From: Paraescarpia echinospica
Taxonomy: Eukaryota; Annelida; Polychaeta; Sabellida; Siboglinidae
Assembly (NCBI GenBank): GCA_020002185.1
Contig: CM034544.1
Coordinates: 30,029,842 to 30,093,841 of the forward strand
Direction: 5' to 3'
DNA: 64,000 bases
The notes below the pieces were generated by a model. It was given only the letters and a program-made list of their open reading frames with translations. It had not been told where the DNA came from and did no database searches. A program made the position numbers and the translations under genes. Positions 1 to 10,827 of this stretch are shown here, in pieces (within the stretch, counting starts at the first letter, position 1; every line of letters begins with the position of its first letter).

Positions 1-820
1 TCCACTGTTGACCCATCATCTACCCACTTTGTAATTTCTTCTATAAAACATACAAGATTGGTTAGACAAGACGTAGCCTTTAAGAATCCATGTTGAGATT
101 CATTTATTAATTTGTGTTTTACAAAGAATTCCACCATGTGGTCTCTTATAAGTATTTCTAGTAATTCTCCTCCATTGCTTTTTATTCCCTGATTGTACTT
201 TTGTATTAAAATGGATCTGGTTATGATCACTAGATCCCAGGTTCATATTCTTTCACATTATCAACTAATTCTTTCTGAGAAGAGAACACTAAATCCAACA
301 CATTCCCACTTCTGGTTGGTTCCAAAACATGTTGGGTAAGAAAACAGTCCTGTATTACAAGCAGAAACCTCCAGCATTCTAGTGATTTCCACTGGATATG
401 TCTGTGATTAAAATCACCCATTATAACACATTCCCCTTTACTCATCTCCTTTATAGCATTGTGCAGTTTTACATCATCCTCTTGTGCTATGCCAGGACTA
501 CGATAAACTAATCCTATTGTTAATATTGCCTTTCTGATAACTATGTTGCACCAAATAGCTTCCTCGTAATCTGCCTCCCTTTTCATTTGTACTTTATATG
601 CCTGTATAGATTCTTTAATATATACAATGACCCCATCTCCCCTTCTCTCTTGTCTGTCCTTTCTAAACATGACATAACCTGATAGAGCAAGTTCAGCATC
701 TACCATGTCTTCGTGTGCCCATCATTCTGTGATGCCTATTACATCTGGGTCAATATCTGCTACCAGGATTTCTAAATCGCTTCTCTTATTTAATATGCTT
801 TTGGCATTTAAGCTAAGTTC
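1..820 (-). pseudogene. LINE ORF2: endonuclease with truncated reverse transcriptase
   Basis: The endonuclease (EEP fold) starts near 815 with LNAKSILNKRSDLE and has an in-frame stop at GITE*W, next to the expected catalytic Glu. The open part 706-230 keeps GDGVIVYIKES, GLVYRSPG, the metal-binding GDFNHRHIQW and the EPTRSGNVLDLVFSS block. It then runs directly into reverse-transcriptase residues in another frame (LINESQHGFLKATSCLTNL, ending WVDDGSTV at the window edge). An intact element of this family has several hundred codons between these blocks, so the copy has an internal deletion. Not functional. Confidence 0.85.
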
Positions 821-932
821 ATTTGTATGGATATTTGATGAACCTTTCCTTGTAGATTTGTTTGTACCATTGGTGGCTCTATGTACTCCCTGCGCATCTA
901 GTTTAAATACTCAACCGTTCCTGTACCTTAAT

Positions 933-2042
933 CTATATGCACCTGATGAACTCACTCCCTAGAACTGCTGCTCCTTTTATTGTCGGATGAAGCCGATAAG
1001 TCATAAACAGATCTTCCTTCCCTACAAAACCTGCCCACATGTCTACTAAGCAGACTCCTTCCTCCATACACAACTTCTGTAACAGTGTGTTGATGGTCAT
1101 TCTTCTACAATTCTTGTAGTGCTGTTCCCTGCCACCCATTTTCAGCAGTAAACCCGATAACATAATTTGTCCAATGCGTGCCTTTTTCAGTGTGCGGGCC
1201 AGTCTGCTATGCTTGCCAACCATGGCCATCATACCTTCCTTAGCATTATTGGTGCCCACATGCACAAGAATAGATCCCCCGTTGCCATTACCCATGACCT
1301 GACCTACTCGTTCTGTGACATCCTCTATCTTCGCCCCTGGTAGACATATTGTCATATCCCCCCCTTGTTTATTGTCTTGTCCAACTTCCTGATAATAGAA
1401 TCCCCCATGACTACTCTCAGTGTTCTCTCTTTCCCATTGACTACTGCAACTGTGCAGCTCTTGCCTTCCTTCTGCTGCAACTCCTCAACACAGACCTGTT
1501 TACCTTTTTTTTCCTGAACACTCTTCTTCCATCTGTCTTCTTCTCAGTCTTTTGTCTCACTGTCTTACCAACTGCCTCTGTGGTATCTACCTCTTGATCA
1601 CCTGTATCACTATCACTTCTCTCCTCATTTTATGACCACATGGTGATCTGTCCCCACTGGCCTGTTTGTCTTTCCTCTGCCGACCACTTTTCCTCCGTCC
1701 CTCTGTCTTCTTCTCTTGTTCCTTCTGTTTCACAACCTCACCAACTATCTCTCTGGCATCCCTCACCACACGACCTGTCTCCTTCATTTCCACTCTCATA
1801 TCACCTGATTTCCTTTCCTTTTTTGTGTTTCCCATCAACACCCTAACTATATCGTTTACATTGTCTACTTCCTTCTTTAAACTTCTAACATGACCACAAC
1901 TCCGACTTTCAAAATCCACCAACTTTGCCACAGCCCACGTCTTATCGGAGCCAGACATCGCAAAGTCAATGAAACTGCTACTCGCAACACACACCAAATG
2001 TCGCATTGCCTTTACCGGTACTTTCTGTTTGTACGCAGCCAT
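933..2042 (-). pseudogene. LINE ORF1: coiled coil plus SGNH esterase, frameshifted
   Basis: ORF1 of the LINE above. The first part (2042-1587, from MAAYKQKVPV) contains a heptad-like charged stretch (SLKKEVDNVNDIVRVLMG) and a Lys/Arg-rich tail. The second part (1355-933) carries the signatures of an SGNH/GDSL hydrolase: GDSIIR (block I, reached by shifting frame between 1587 and 1355), HVGTNNA (block III), and LHPTIKG near the C-terminus, where the catalytic His lies. Esterase-type ORF1 proteins are known in CR1-group LINEs and are thought to act in RNP formation or membrane and lipid contacts. The two halves are in different frames with stops between them, so no full ORF1 protein can be made. 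Confidence 0.75.
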
Positions 2043-2446
2043 GCTAGCTAGAATGTACTTGTATCGTTTCTGATCTAGGCAACTATGTTTACACTATTCA
2101 CTACGCAGTCTTTAAGAAGACTGTTTACTGTGCACAAATGTTACATTTTACGCTACATTGACTTGTTTATTTCGGTTATACTGCGCCCTAGTGAATACAC
2201 GGGACACTAGCCACATCAACAAACTCAATTTCCCCCCACCAAAGCTTCGGATATGGCCTACAACTAACTTCTTCAAATACACTTTCTCTGACTACCACTT
2301 AGCTACAGCTGTTTCTTAATATATGTCTGGATAGTTTACGAATAATATTTACATAATAACAATACATAATCTTCAATCCTTCCATATATTTTCCGAAATA
2401 TCTGCACCGATATCCACAATGATCCAAACCCAAGATTTTCCCGCCA

Positions 2447-2765
2447 GTCCAGACTGGTAACTACAACTGATAAGGCAGGTGGAACTTTGAGGTGGCCAGC
2501 TGACTGACTACAAGATTAACTGATAGTTCCATGTCTAAGGGCCCACATTAATACTATCATTGGCATAATTGATAGTGAAACTAATCAAATGGATCATTAT
2601 TAATTAAATAAATGGCTCAAATGACACTGGTTTGTCTCTAAGAAAACTAAACTGGCCAGTAATGGCTGTGATTGATGTGAATGGTTTCCACGCAAGATGT
2701 TCACGCATTAAGGCACACTTTTGATTAATTCAAGACTGGCAAAAGATTATTTCTGACTAAGGGCT
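2447..2765. repeat. Dispersed repeat, inverted relative to 16862-17150
   Basis: About 300 bp that reappear as a diverged reverse complement at 16862-17150. Matching landmarks are GTAACTACAACTGATAAG, the AATACTATCATTGGCA stretch and the AATTCAAGACTGGCAAAA end. No ORF, no clear terminal repeats, no poly-A. Probably a non-autonomous mobile element, class unknown. Confidence 0.55.
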
Positions 2766-3130
2766 TTCTCCATGCTACCTAGCAGACCATGTGTCTGGTT
2801 ATGTTTGCAATCCCACTCTTCAGTTGGCCGACCTGTCTCTCACTGCTACCAAATTTCAAGGGTAGTTGTTGGCAACAGAATTACATCATCAGTTTGCAGG
2901 CCAGAGCAATCTATTATTTTCTGAACTAACCATGAAAATGACCACCTACAGCACCCATCTCATATAGCTGACATACACACACCACATTATCCAAAAATTA
3001 CACTTCATATAATGATTAAAATTCATAAACTAAAATAAAACGTGACATATCTGGCGGCAACCGTAAAATCAGTAGCATTGCTATGAAAAATGAGGTTCAT
3101 GAAAACCATACACAGTGTACAGTAGTAATT
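2766..3130. other. Non-coding stretch
   Basis: No coding signal recognised. The last part (about 3085-3120, AAAAATGAGGTTCATGAAAA) recurs at 9585-9610, so it belongs to the dispersed unit that carries the 38-bp minisatellite. Confidence 0.4.
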
Positions 3131-3358
3131 GTGTATGTGTGTCGACATGTATATATTTATAACGATAGGTGCATGTCTGCACAGATGTATATATTTATAA
3201 TGATAGGTACATGTCTGCAGAGATGTATATATTTATAATGATAGGTGCGTGTGTGTCGACATGTATATATTTATAATGATAGGTACATGTGTGCACAGGT
3301 GTATATATTTATAATGATACGTGTATGTGTGTCGACATGTATATATTTATAATGATAG
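3131..3358. repeat. 38-bp minisatellite, 6 copies
   Basis: The core GTATATATTTATAATGATAG recurs at exactly 38-bp steps (3149, 3187, 3225, 3263, 3301, 3339), alternating with GTGTGTCGACAT or GTCTGCACAGAT variants. A two-unit diverged version lies at 9610-9720 beside the same flank, so the array is part of a dispersed repeat. Confidence 0.9.
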
Positions 3359-3495
3359 ACAGACAGACAGACAGTATTTTTTTTACCATCATAAGTACAT
3401 AAACTACAATATAAAATTCATTGTAAGGTCAGGGAGACTCCCATTAAGACAATTATATGCCGCCATCATGGGAGCCACCCCACTGATGTAACATA
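3359..3495. repeat. Short dispersed repeat (SINE-like), copy 1
   Basis: Begins with an (ACAG)n run and continues through TACCATCATAAGT, GTAAGGTCAGGGAG and CATGGGAGCCACCC. The same sequence is at 33567-33706 in the same orientation. It is short and non-coding; I could not identify clear polymerase III promoter boxes, so SINE-like is only a guess. Confidence 0.6.
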
Positions 3496-3904
3496 ATTAT
3501 ATGATTATCACGTGATCAACTATATATGCATACATATATGTGTAAACATAGTATGTTTAGTATAGTATATTATAGTATAGTATAATACATAAATTAGTTT
3601 AAACAAATGCAAAGTCATGTCTAGTTTAAGAATGACAAATGTAACAATTAGAAATATGACAACATGATTCTTAATTCTTGATAAAGTAATTTTTTGTATT
3701 AGTGAAAAAACCATATAAACAATGTGTATAAATTTTATCAAGGATGATGTTTGGAGTATTTTTAACAGTTTGTATAATGTTGTGTCTGATGTACTTTTTT
3801 GCATATTGATGATTACCTCTGGGAATAAATAAGTTGTTTTTACCATGTGTCATCCAGCTTAAGAAATTTACATTCTTTGAAGATGGGATCTGTGTGAGAA
3901 TTGT

Positions 3905-4146
3905 ATTTATACCCTGCTGATGCTTACTGGCAGAACCCTGAGCTTGTTTGCTATAATAATTGAACAAGAATTAATGTAGTTGGTAACGGTCATTTAATAA
4001 TTGTAACCAACAGGAACAAACCAAATACATCACTCGATGAGATAAAGCTTAAGCGATAAACAACTGATACTATCATCGAGGTACTACAAACAATTATTAA
4101 ATGACAAATCAGATTAGCAAAGGTGGGTGGTAATTTTTCCCCACCC
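3905..4146 (+). repeat. 242-bp direct repeat, copy 1
   Basis: Identical, as far as I can compare, to 4576-4817 (offset 671 bp), from ATTTATACCCTGCTGATGC to TTTTTCCCCACCC. The lack of divergence implies a recent duplication or gene conversion. Confidence 0.9.
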
Positions 4147-4854
4147 CCATATCATACAATAATGTGTATGTACATATTCAGCACAGATACAATAGACAAT
4201 TGGACGTGCTAAACAAAACTATCTCCAACGTTATGGTAACACGTACAAGGAAAACATAGGCACATACAAGTGCAGCAGGTTCATCAAAACCTGCTGCCAA
4301 AGAAATTAAATATAATTAGGTATCATGCAACAAAGTATCATGGTGGTAGTAAGGGGAGGATGGTGGGTTGAAGTAAATCTTCCTTTGTGTTGAAACGGCA
4401 AAGACGTTCGCTGCTATCAGATTCCAACACAAAGGGGCAGTCCACACCCAGCCTCGTTTTGATCCTGGGTGCTTACGTAACTCGGAACATTGGTAGATTA
4501 TCGTGACAACGAATTGTTGACGGATTATCCGCATCACATTGCATAAATACTATTTTGACATATGTAAAAATATTCATTTATACCCTGCTGATGCTTACTG
4601 GCAGAACCCTGAGCTTGTTTGCTATAATAATTGAACAAGAATTAATGTAGTTGGTAACGGTCATTTAATAATTGTAACCAACAGGAACAAACCAAATACA
4701 TCACTCGATGAGATAAAGCTTAAGCGATAAACAACTGATACTATCATCGAGGTACTACAAACAATTATTAAATGACAAATCAGATTAGCAAAGGTGGGTG
4801 GTAATTTTTCCCCACCCGGCCTCCTGCATTAGAGGCCCAACCCCACCCCAGGGC
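3910..4854. mobile_element. 945-bp insertion flanked by a 26-bp target duplication
   Basis: The 26 bp ending GAGAATTGTATTTA occur identically at 3884-3909 and 4855-4880 and encode part of the LINE polymerase on the minus strand (KYNSHTDP region). The inserted 945 bp therefore carry a long target duplication, as made by target-primed reverse transcription. Inside lie two identical 242-bp direct repeats separated by 429 bp. There is no recognisable ORF and no TG...CA ends, so it is not an obvious LTR element. Identity unknown. Confidence 0.7.
4576..4817 (+). repeat. 242-bp direct repeat, copy 2
   Basis: Second copy of 3905-4146. It is followed by a unique GC-rich tail (GGCCTCCTGCATTAGAGGCC, partly palindromic) before the right 26-bp target duplication. 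Confidence 0.9.
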
Positions 4855-4988
4855 TGGGATCTGTGTGAGAATTGTATTTACTTGAAGTAAATATTTGCAC
4901 TGCTTTCTTTTGAAGTTTAAAAATGCGATGCGCTTGATAACCCCACACCAATATGCCATAATTAATCTTGGGAAGAATGAGCGAATTA

Positions 4989-5542
4989 CAGACCTGCCTA
5001 CCATTCCGGATTGTCTGGAATCATTCCGGAAAGTCATCTCAAATTACGGTATTACAGTGAGGGATGAAAATATTACGGACTGTCACCATGTTCGCCAGTC
5101 ACTCAAATTTAGCTTCCACTATATTTAACAGGTGGCAGCATATGTATGCAGCATGTTGTGACATGGTTTTTCATTCGCTGAGTCTGGTCGTAATTTAACC
5201 AATAGGAAACAGCGTTATGACAAATTCGCATTTCCGCAATCAAACAAAACGAAGTCACACTGCACGAAATGATGGCTGACAGCGAAACGACGCCACCGCC
5301 AACCAAAAAGAAATGTGTAATGCAAAAATTTAGTGAGTGTTGTACATGTAGTGTTAGGCCAACTGACTGTACTAAGACTAAGTTAGTGTATTTATTGAGT
5401 TTAGTCTATCATTTACAGCCTATCATACAGTCACTAGAGTCTAGGCGATGTGGATGACAGTGAAATGTAATGGTTTTGGACTGTTGCTACCCCCCCCTGA
5501 AGATGGATTACTGACAGGAAGTTTTTGGGGTAGGCAGGTCTG
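4989..5542 (+). mobile_element. 554-bp hAT-like element, 14-bp TIRs, 6-bp TSD
   Basis: The ends are perfect inverted repeats: CAGACCTGCCTACC at 4989 and GGTAGGCAGGTCTG ending at 5542. It is flanked by GAATTA on both sides (4983-4988 and 5543-5548), and removing the element plus one GAATTA rejoins LINE codons exactly. The CAG...CTG ends and a short TSD suggest a hAT relative, because some hAT groups use 5- or 6-bp TSDs. A short reading frame from ATG at 5269 (MMADSETTPPPTKKKCVMQK) followed by a GTGAGT donor-like site looks like a retained first exon of a transposase. Confidence 0.8.
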
Positions 5543-8509
5543 GAATTATACATTACAGATACTATATTCTTAGGTAATACATGTTTAAGTTTATTTCAAA
5601 TTCCAATTATTTTATTCGCTGTTTTGTTTATATGGCTGTCCCAATTTAGGTGTTGGTTTATGGTGATACCTAAACATTTTAAATCATATACACATTCAAT
5701 ATTTGTCCCATTTATTTCTATTTTAGGGTGTTCGATTTCCTTTTGGGGCATGTGAAATACCATTAATTTTGTTTTTTTAATGTTAAGGGAACGTTTGTTT
5801 GCCTTTAGCCACCTGCATATATTTTCTAATTCTTTATTTATATTTTGATTTTGGACTTGGCCATCTGGAGATTGGAATTTATTCAATGTACTAAAAAGAG
5901 TGGTGTCGTCTGCATACATTATGAATTTATAATCACTTGAAAATGTTATGTCACTAATGTATTATAAATAGAAGGGGTCCTAAAATAGACCCTTGTGGGA
6001 CACCAGTGTTTATGGCAGCTTCTTCTGACTTGTAAGCGCCAATTTCAACATATTGTTTACGATTGTGTAAGTAGTTTTTACATAGATCTAGTGCTGCACC
6101 ATTTCTTCCATAATAATTTAGTTTTTGTAATAATATGTTATGATCAATTGTGTCAAAGGCTTTAGAGAGGTCTAGGTATATGTTTATTGCAGTTGCTGAT
6201 TGGTCAAATTGTTGGACAACTCTTACTATTATTTCTAGAGTGGCAAGTTCCGTAGAATGGTTTTCCTTATAACTGTATTAATTCTCACAGTATAAGTTAT
6301 TGGAATTTAAATGTTTGTGTATTTGATTAAACATAAATCTTGGAAATAGCTGGTAAGATAGAAATTGGACAATAATTATCAAAGATTGTCTCATCACCAT
6401 TCTTTAAAAGTGGAATAACTTTGGCAATTTTTATTTATCTGGAAATATGCCAGTTGTTATTGATTGGTTAATGATTAGAGTGACTGCTTCACTTATTTCA
6501 TTTTTATTAGCTTTAGTAGTTTGGTTGATAGACCATCTTTATCACAGCTAGATTTTGGATGTAAGCTATCAATTATGTTAATCGTTGTACTATTGTCTAT
6601 TGGATTAAAGTTGAAAGTCTGTATACGTCTCTTTGATAAATAGTCTTTGTAAGAGTTATCTCCAGTATTGGTTATTTGTGATGCAAGTGTAGAACCAATA
6701 TTGATGAAAACTGAATTAAATTTATTTGCAATAATAGTCTTGTCAGTTACTTTTTTCCCATCAATTTGAAAGAAATCAGGAAATGTTTCTTTCCCTATCT
6801 TTTTTTGAATAATTTCTTTAATCATAGACCACGTTTTTTAATATTGTGCTTATTTCTTTCAAAACTGGATCGATAATATGCTTGTTTGGCTAATCTAATA
6901 TTTCTTTTAAGAATTTTATTATATGTATGAAAATGTGTATTGAGCGAAACATATTCTGCTGTACCTATATGAGTATGTTTAAGTTTTGAATACAATTTAT
7001 TTCTAAATTTTATTGATCTAATGATACCTTGTGTAATCCAACATGACTTTTTGTGTTTGTGTTTATTATATTTAATGAGTTTAGTAGGTAAGAATTTATC
7101 CATAGCAGTAGTAATAGTTTCATCAAGGAGGTTGTAATTGTCGTTGGGATTAGTATCTCTATCCTTATTTAATTTATTATAAATATTTGAACACATCAAT
7201 TCTATTTTTAAATGTTCGAGGCTGTCAGTATTTTGTTTTCTAATTCTGATAAATTTAGGGACATTTGTAACAGTTGCATTGCAATCAAGGCATATGAAAT
7301 ACGGAAATTGATCAGAAATGCTGCTGATTAAAATGCCAGCAGTTGATTTAAAAAAACTTTTTGAGAGTTTGCATAGAAAATTATTTGAAAAACGTGTTGG
7401 TAAAGTAATTTTAGGAAAGAAACCATGTACTGTGATTGTATCAAAATATTCACATATGTTTTTTTCTTTTATTTTCAGTAGATCAATATTATAATCTTCG
7501 GCTAGTATTACTTCACCAGTTAGGTTTTACAGATGATCTAATTTAGGGCTTAATTCTTCTATGAATGTTTGGTAATTCTCAATGACATCTCTAAGAGGTC
7601 GGTATATATTTCCAAGGATGATTTTTTTCTTGACGGTGTTTGATGTTATTTCAATAAATTGTCCTTCCCATATGTTTGACTTTGTATAAATATCTAACAA
7701 TTTATAGTTGTAATTTTTATCAAGATATATTGCTAGGCCAGCGTGACCACTACATATTCTGCCTTGTGATATTAAATTGTATCCATCAATTTGTAATAAG
7801 GAGGTATCAGAATCATCCTTAAGCCACGTTTCTTGTAAACAAAGAGCGTTGATTTTAAAATTTTTGTTTCTAAGTATGTCTAGCTTAATAACAATTTCAT
7901 CAATTTTTGTGTTTAGACATTGACAGTTTGGACTTAGTATCGTAAATTTGTCCTGTTTGTTTTTTATGTGATTAATTAAGTCATCATCATTAAAATATGG
8001 TGACTGGTGAATTAGATTTAATTCACCATCTTCATCATTTGTATCTATTTTTAAAATATGATTTAAATAATTATTTTCTATACCACCGTAATGTCCTATC
8101 AAACGTTCAGTATTGATCATATTTAAAACAATATATTGCTTGTCAAATTAATAAAATTAAACAGCATGACAAGACTAATTTTACTGTTAACAAGAAACAC
8201 ATTTTGACAAAATCATATAACGCATATAACGTGCATGCATCTGAATAATAGATTTAAAGGAGATGTCGCATGCTCCCCATTAGTGCATTTTAAACTTATC
8301 ATAACTGAGAGAAGTAAAAATGTGTAAATGAACATTTCAAAAAGAAAAAGAAAAAAAAAACATACATGAAGGTCGCATAGATTAGATTATGTCTTGTTGG
8401 CACAGTCATGCAAGAAGATAGTGCCTGATGATAGCCAGGTAACACACATTGCTGCATTGTTCACGCAGTAACACGAGAAGAAAATACCTGATGATAGCCA
8501 GGTATAACA

Positions 8510-9120
8510 CTCTAGCATTGTTCGCACGGCCACACAAAGGCCTTTATGTCTTCTTTTGTTTTCACGTGAACGATTTGCTCTGCCACTCTGACGAAGACTT
8601 TGCCATCTTTCGTCCATGCAGTTTTTCTCTCCTTGATATTGCTGATGCAGAAGCGATGTAGTTCAGCACGTTTTTTTGTTAACAGTTCGTTCATGTAAAC
8701 GCTGGTGCCTTTAACAGTTTTTCGACCAGAATAGAGTTCATCTTTTTTTATGAGTCGCAAATTTTACGACCATTGGTCTTCCTTGGCGTCGGTTGTCTCA
8801 TCTTGAGTATTGTTCGATTTCGTCCAGTTGTTTCCATATCAACGTTTTGTTTTGTTTCGGTTTGTACTTTGTCACTGAGAGTTTCAATGGTTCTTTTCAG
8901 CAAAGAGTTTTCTTTGGTTAGTTTTTGATGATCATTCGCTAGTAGAAAAATTTAATTTTGCATTGATTCCAGCTTTGTTTCTACCGTTTTTCTGATGCGT
9001 TCCACAAATTTGTTCATCATATCCGCTATCATGGTGCTTTGTTTCTGAAGCATCAGTTCCATCATATCTTGTTGCCTCGTCAGAATAGTTTCAATGTAGT
9101 CGTAGCGGTCGACATCGTCA
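8510..9120 (-). pseudogene. LINE ORF1 (coiled coil plus RRM-like C-terminus)
   Basis: Reading downstream from about 9115 the frame gives an acidic start, a helical stretch with repeated Met/Gln (TRQQDMMELMLQKQSTMIAD), then a heptad region (LTKENSLLKRTIETLSDKV). The hallmark LDEIEQYSR follows, with a stop replacing the next Arg. The last part (8760-8512) resembles the ORF1p C-terminal domain (VYMNELLTKKRAELHRFC and KDGKVFVRV). This is the coiled-coil, RRM, CTD order of RNA-binding ORF1 proteins in L1- and CR1-like LINEs. At least three stops or frameshifts break it. Confidence 0.7.
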
Positions 9121-9140
9121 CTTCGCTCGCTTCAACAATC

Positions 9141-10489
9141 TTTTTTGTCTTTGAGTTTGGCCTGGGCATGTTGAGAAGTTGAGAAGTCTCAGCAATTTAC
9201 CACAAAGTTGCACATTATTCACTCCTCGACAGAGGTCATGCGTGACCGACGTAATCACAACTTCAGCTGACGTTAGTGCACTAGCTGCCATCGGTCGCAG
9301 CTGCCATCGTGGACTGGCAGGCAGCCAGCTGTGAAATGGCGAACACAACAAGTATTCATCACGGTCCGGTGACGATCATTGCTGGCTGTTGGTAACGTAG
9401 CCACCTGTAGTGACCAACCAACATAAATTTGCACAAATGTCAAAATTCACAAGGAGTCAACTCGCCCCATCTGCGTCTGCCGCATCCCGGACAACTTGCG
9501 GAAATCTCTGCCAATTTCCAGGTTTGAACATGAAGTCTGTCAATCAATTCTGCTGTAAAATTGATAATGTGTCAAGCCATTGTCATAAAAATGAGGTTCA
9601 TAAAAACCCTATACAGTAGATGTGTCGGTAAGTATTTGTATTTATAATAATAGGTGCATGTGTGTCTGTGCATGTGTATTAATAATTATAGGTGTGCATG
9701 TGCAACGTGTCGACATTGTCAGTTTTATGGTAGCCGTGGAGGTGTCTAGTTTTAGTTTATTTTTTGTATGAATTATGATTATTACAGGATTACAAGTGTA
9801 ACTTTATGATAACGTGTATGCCAGATATGTGAGTAGTTTGGTGGCTCGGGGTATCTGTTTTCACGGTTAGGTCAGAAAGTAAACATTGCCCTAGCTCAGT
9901 CAATCATCTATGCATCTACTGTTTCACTTGAAGTCAATTCACAGAGATACAGAAAAATATGAGCTCTATTCTTCACTGTAGTATCACTACCACAGCATGT
10001 GGAACAGTATGGCGTCTTGCAAGATCACGTTTTATTGCAAGCCGACCTTGTAAGATTCTTACATACCTGTGTCATACACTTACAGTGGTGACATCATGAG
10101 CTGTTTCCATAAAATCTCATCATGTTTTCATCTAGCCAGTAGTCGGGTGCTTCGTTTCGGCTACCTACGGTGTATTTTAGTTCTGAGACACCATCTCGTA
10201 GACAGCCGACCAAGGCTAGAGAGGAACCATCTCCCCTTAGTTGGGGACTGGATTAGTGCAGCATCACGACGTGTCCACACACAGGTGGGCCTTGCACACC
10301 TACCTAAGAGGCTCCATTCTGCTCCCCGATGGCTAACAGATGACTGAACCATAATACATGGCGTGTTGACAACTAACCCAAGCTGTCCTACAAATTGATG
10401 ACACACCAGAAACTTTGCTTGTTGCTGTGTCCACGTCACAAACAAAATATCAGTTTCCAGGATATCAGAGGTTTCATTAGAAACTTGTA
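9141..10489. other. Region without recognised gene
   Basis: Includes the possible 5' leader of the LINE (to about 9400) and a copy of the minisatellite-bearing repeat (9575-9720). The rest is unique-looking sequence with only short open frames. I searched it for the two missing 5' exons of gene A, using gene B exons 1-2 as guide, and did not find them. Confidence 0.4.
9575..9720. repeat. Diverged copy of the 38-bp minisatellite repeat
   Basis: Shares AAAATGAGGTTCATAAAAAC with 3088-3110, followed by two degenerate units (GTATTTATAATAATAGGTGCATGTGTG and a second one) and GTGTCGACATTG. Same orientation as 3085-3358. Confidence 0.6.
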
Positions 10490-10600
10490 CTTTGAGACCA
10501 CATTCTGGGTGAACCATAAACGTTAAAATCTTGATTGTAGTTGTAAATGGTTAACTCTTAGGTGCATAACATCTAACGGTTGCCTTTTTTCTATTTAACT
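10490..10600. repeat. Dispersed repeat shared with 51345-51475
   Basis: About 110 bp, same orientation, similar to 51345-51475. Shared landmarks are TTTGAGACCACATTC versus TTTAAGACTACATTC, then TTTTGATTGTA/CTTGATTGTA, AATGGTTA and a CGTTGCCTTTT end. Class unknown. Confidence 0.5.
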
Positions 10601-10827
10601 AAAACTAAACTATTAACAGGTTTAAAATCAATCAAGTCATAAAATTAAATAAGTTGTTATTAGGATACACTTGTAACACTACATATATCCAAGTTAAAGA
10701 CCAGCTCAATTAAAGACGCTAACAATGTAAAACAAGTAAACAGGGCAAGCTAAATAAACAAGTTAAATAAATATTAGTTAAATAAATAAATAATGAAAAC
10801 GCAATACAAAATAAACATGTTTTCCAG

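Larger units (their letters stand above)
1..2050 (-). mobile_element. CR1-like LINE, internally deleted
   Basis: A non-LTR retrotransposon read on the minus strand. In order from its 5' side it holds an ORF1 with a charged coiled-coil-like part and an SGNH-esterase part, then ORF2 with an apurinic endonuclease domain and a scrap of reverse transcriptase that leaves the window at base 1. Between the endonuclease (ending near 230) and the reverse-transcriptase piece (about 190 down to 1) the linker and first half of the polymerase are missing, so the copy is dead. Pieces of a closely similar ORF2 occur at 59174-60318 (-) and 61290-62426 (+). The 5' boundary is not defined; I see no terminal signal between 2050 and 2440. 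Confidence 0.85.
3671..8120 (-). pseudogene. LINE ORF2: endonuclease plus reverse transcriptase, interrupted
   Basis: Endonuclease at 8120-7260: NALCLQETWL (catalytic Glu), ILGNIYRP, a degraded AEDYNIDLL where GDFN is expected, and SDQFPYF where SDH is expected. The linker is at 7199-6825. The reverse transcriptase is at about 6820-5590, with DLSKAFDTIDHN, GVPQGSILGPLLF and the catalytic FIMYADDTTLF. After the 4989-5542 insertion the frame resumes with LPKINYGILVWG (5000-4860). After the 3910-4854 insertion it continues with TDPIFKECKFLKL and ends at 3671. The order is typical of CR1-group ORF2. Both the GDFN-type Asp and several frames are lost, so it is inactive. Confidence 0.85.
3520..9140 (-). 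mobile_element. CR1/L2-like LINE, near full length, twice interrupted
   Basis: A long LINE on the minus strand: ORF1 at about 9120-8510, ORF2 from 8120 to 3671, then an AT-rich 3' region to about 3520. Two later insertions split ORF2. A 554-bp TIR element sits at 4989-5542 and a 945-bp element at 3910-4854. Removing each insertion together with one copy of its target duplication rejoins the polymerase reading frame at the codon level, which fixes the insertion points. Scattered stops and frameshifts mean the copy was already decaying. Confidence 0.88.

Noticed and set aside
1349..1893. Plus-strand Ser/Pro/Phe-rich frames
   Set aside because: Antisense of the Lys/Glu-rich LINE ORF1.
3905..4817. 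Small LTR retrotransposon (TRIM) with 242-bp LTRs
   Set aside because: The repeats do not start TG or end CA, no primer site is evident, and the target duplication is 26 bp and lies outside the repeat boundaries.
10161..10517. 118-codon minus-strand frame
   Set aside because: No recognisable domain; its start overlaps a dispersed repeat also found at 51.4 kb.
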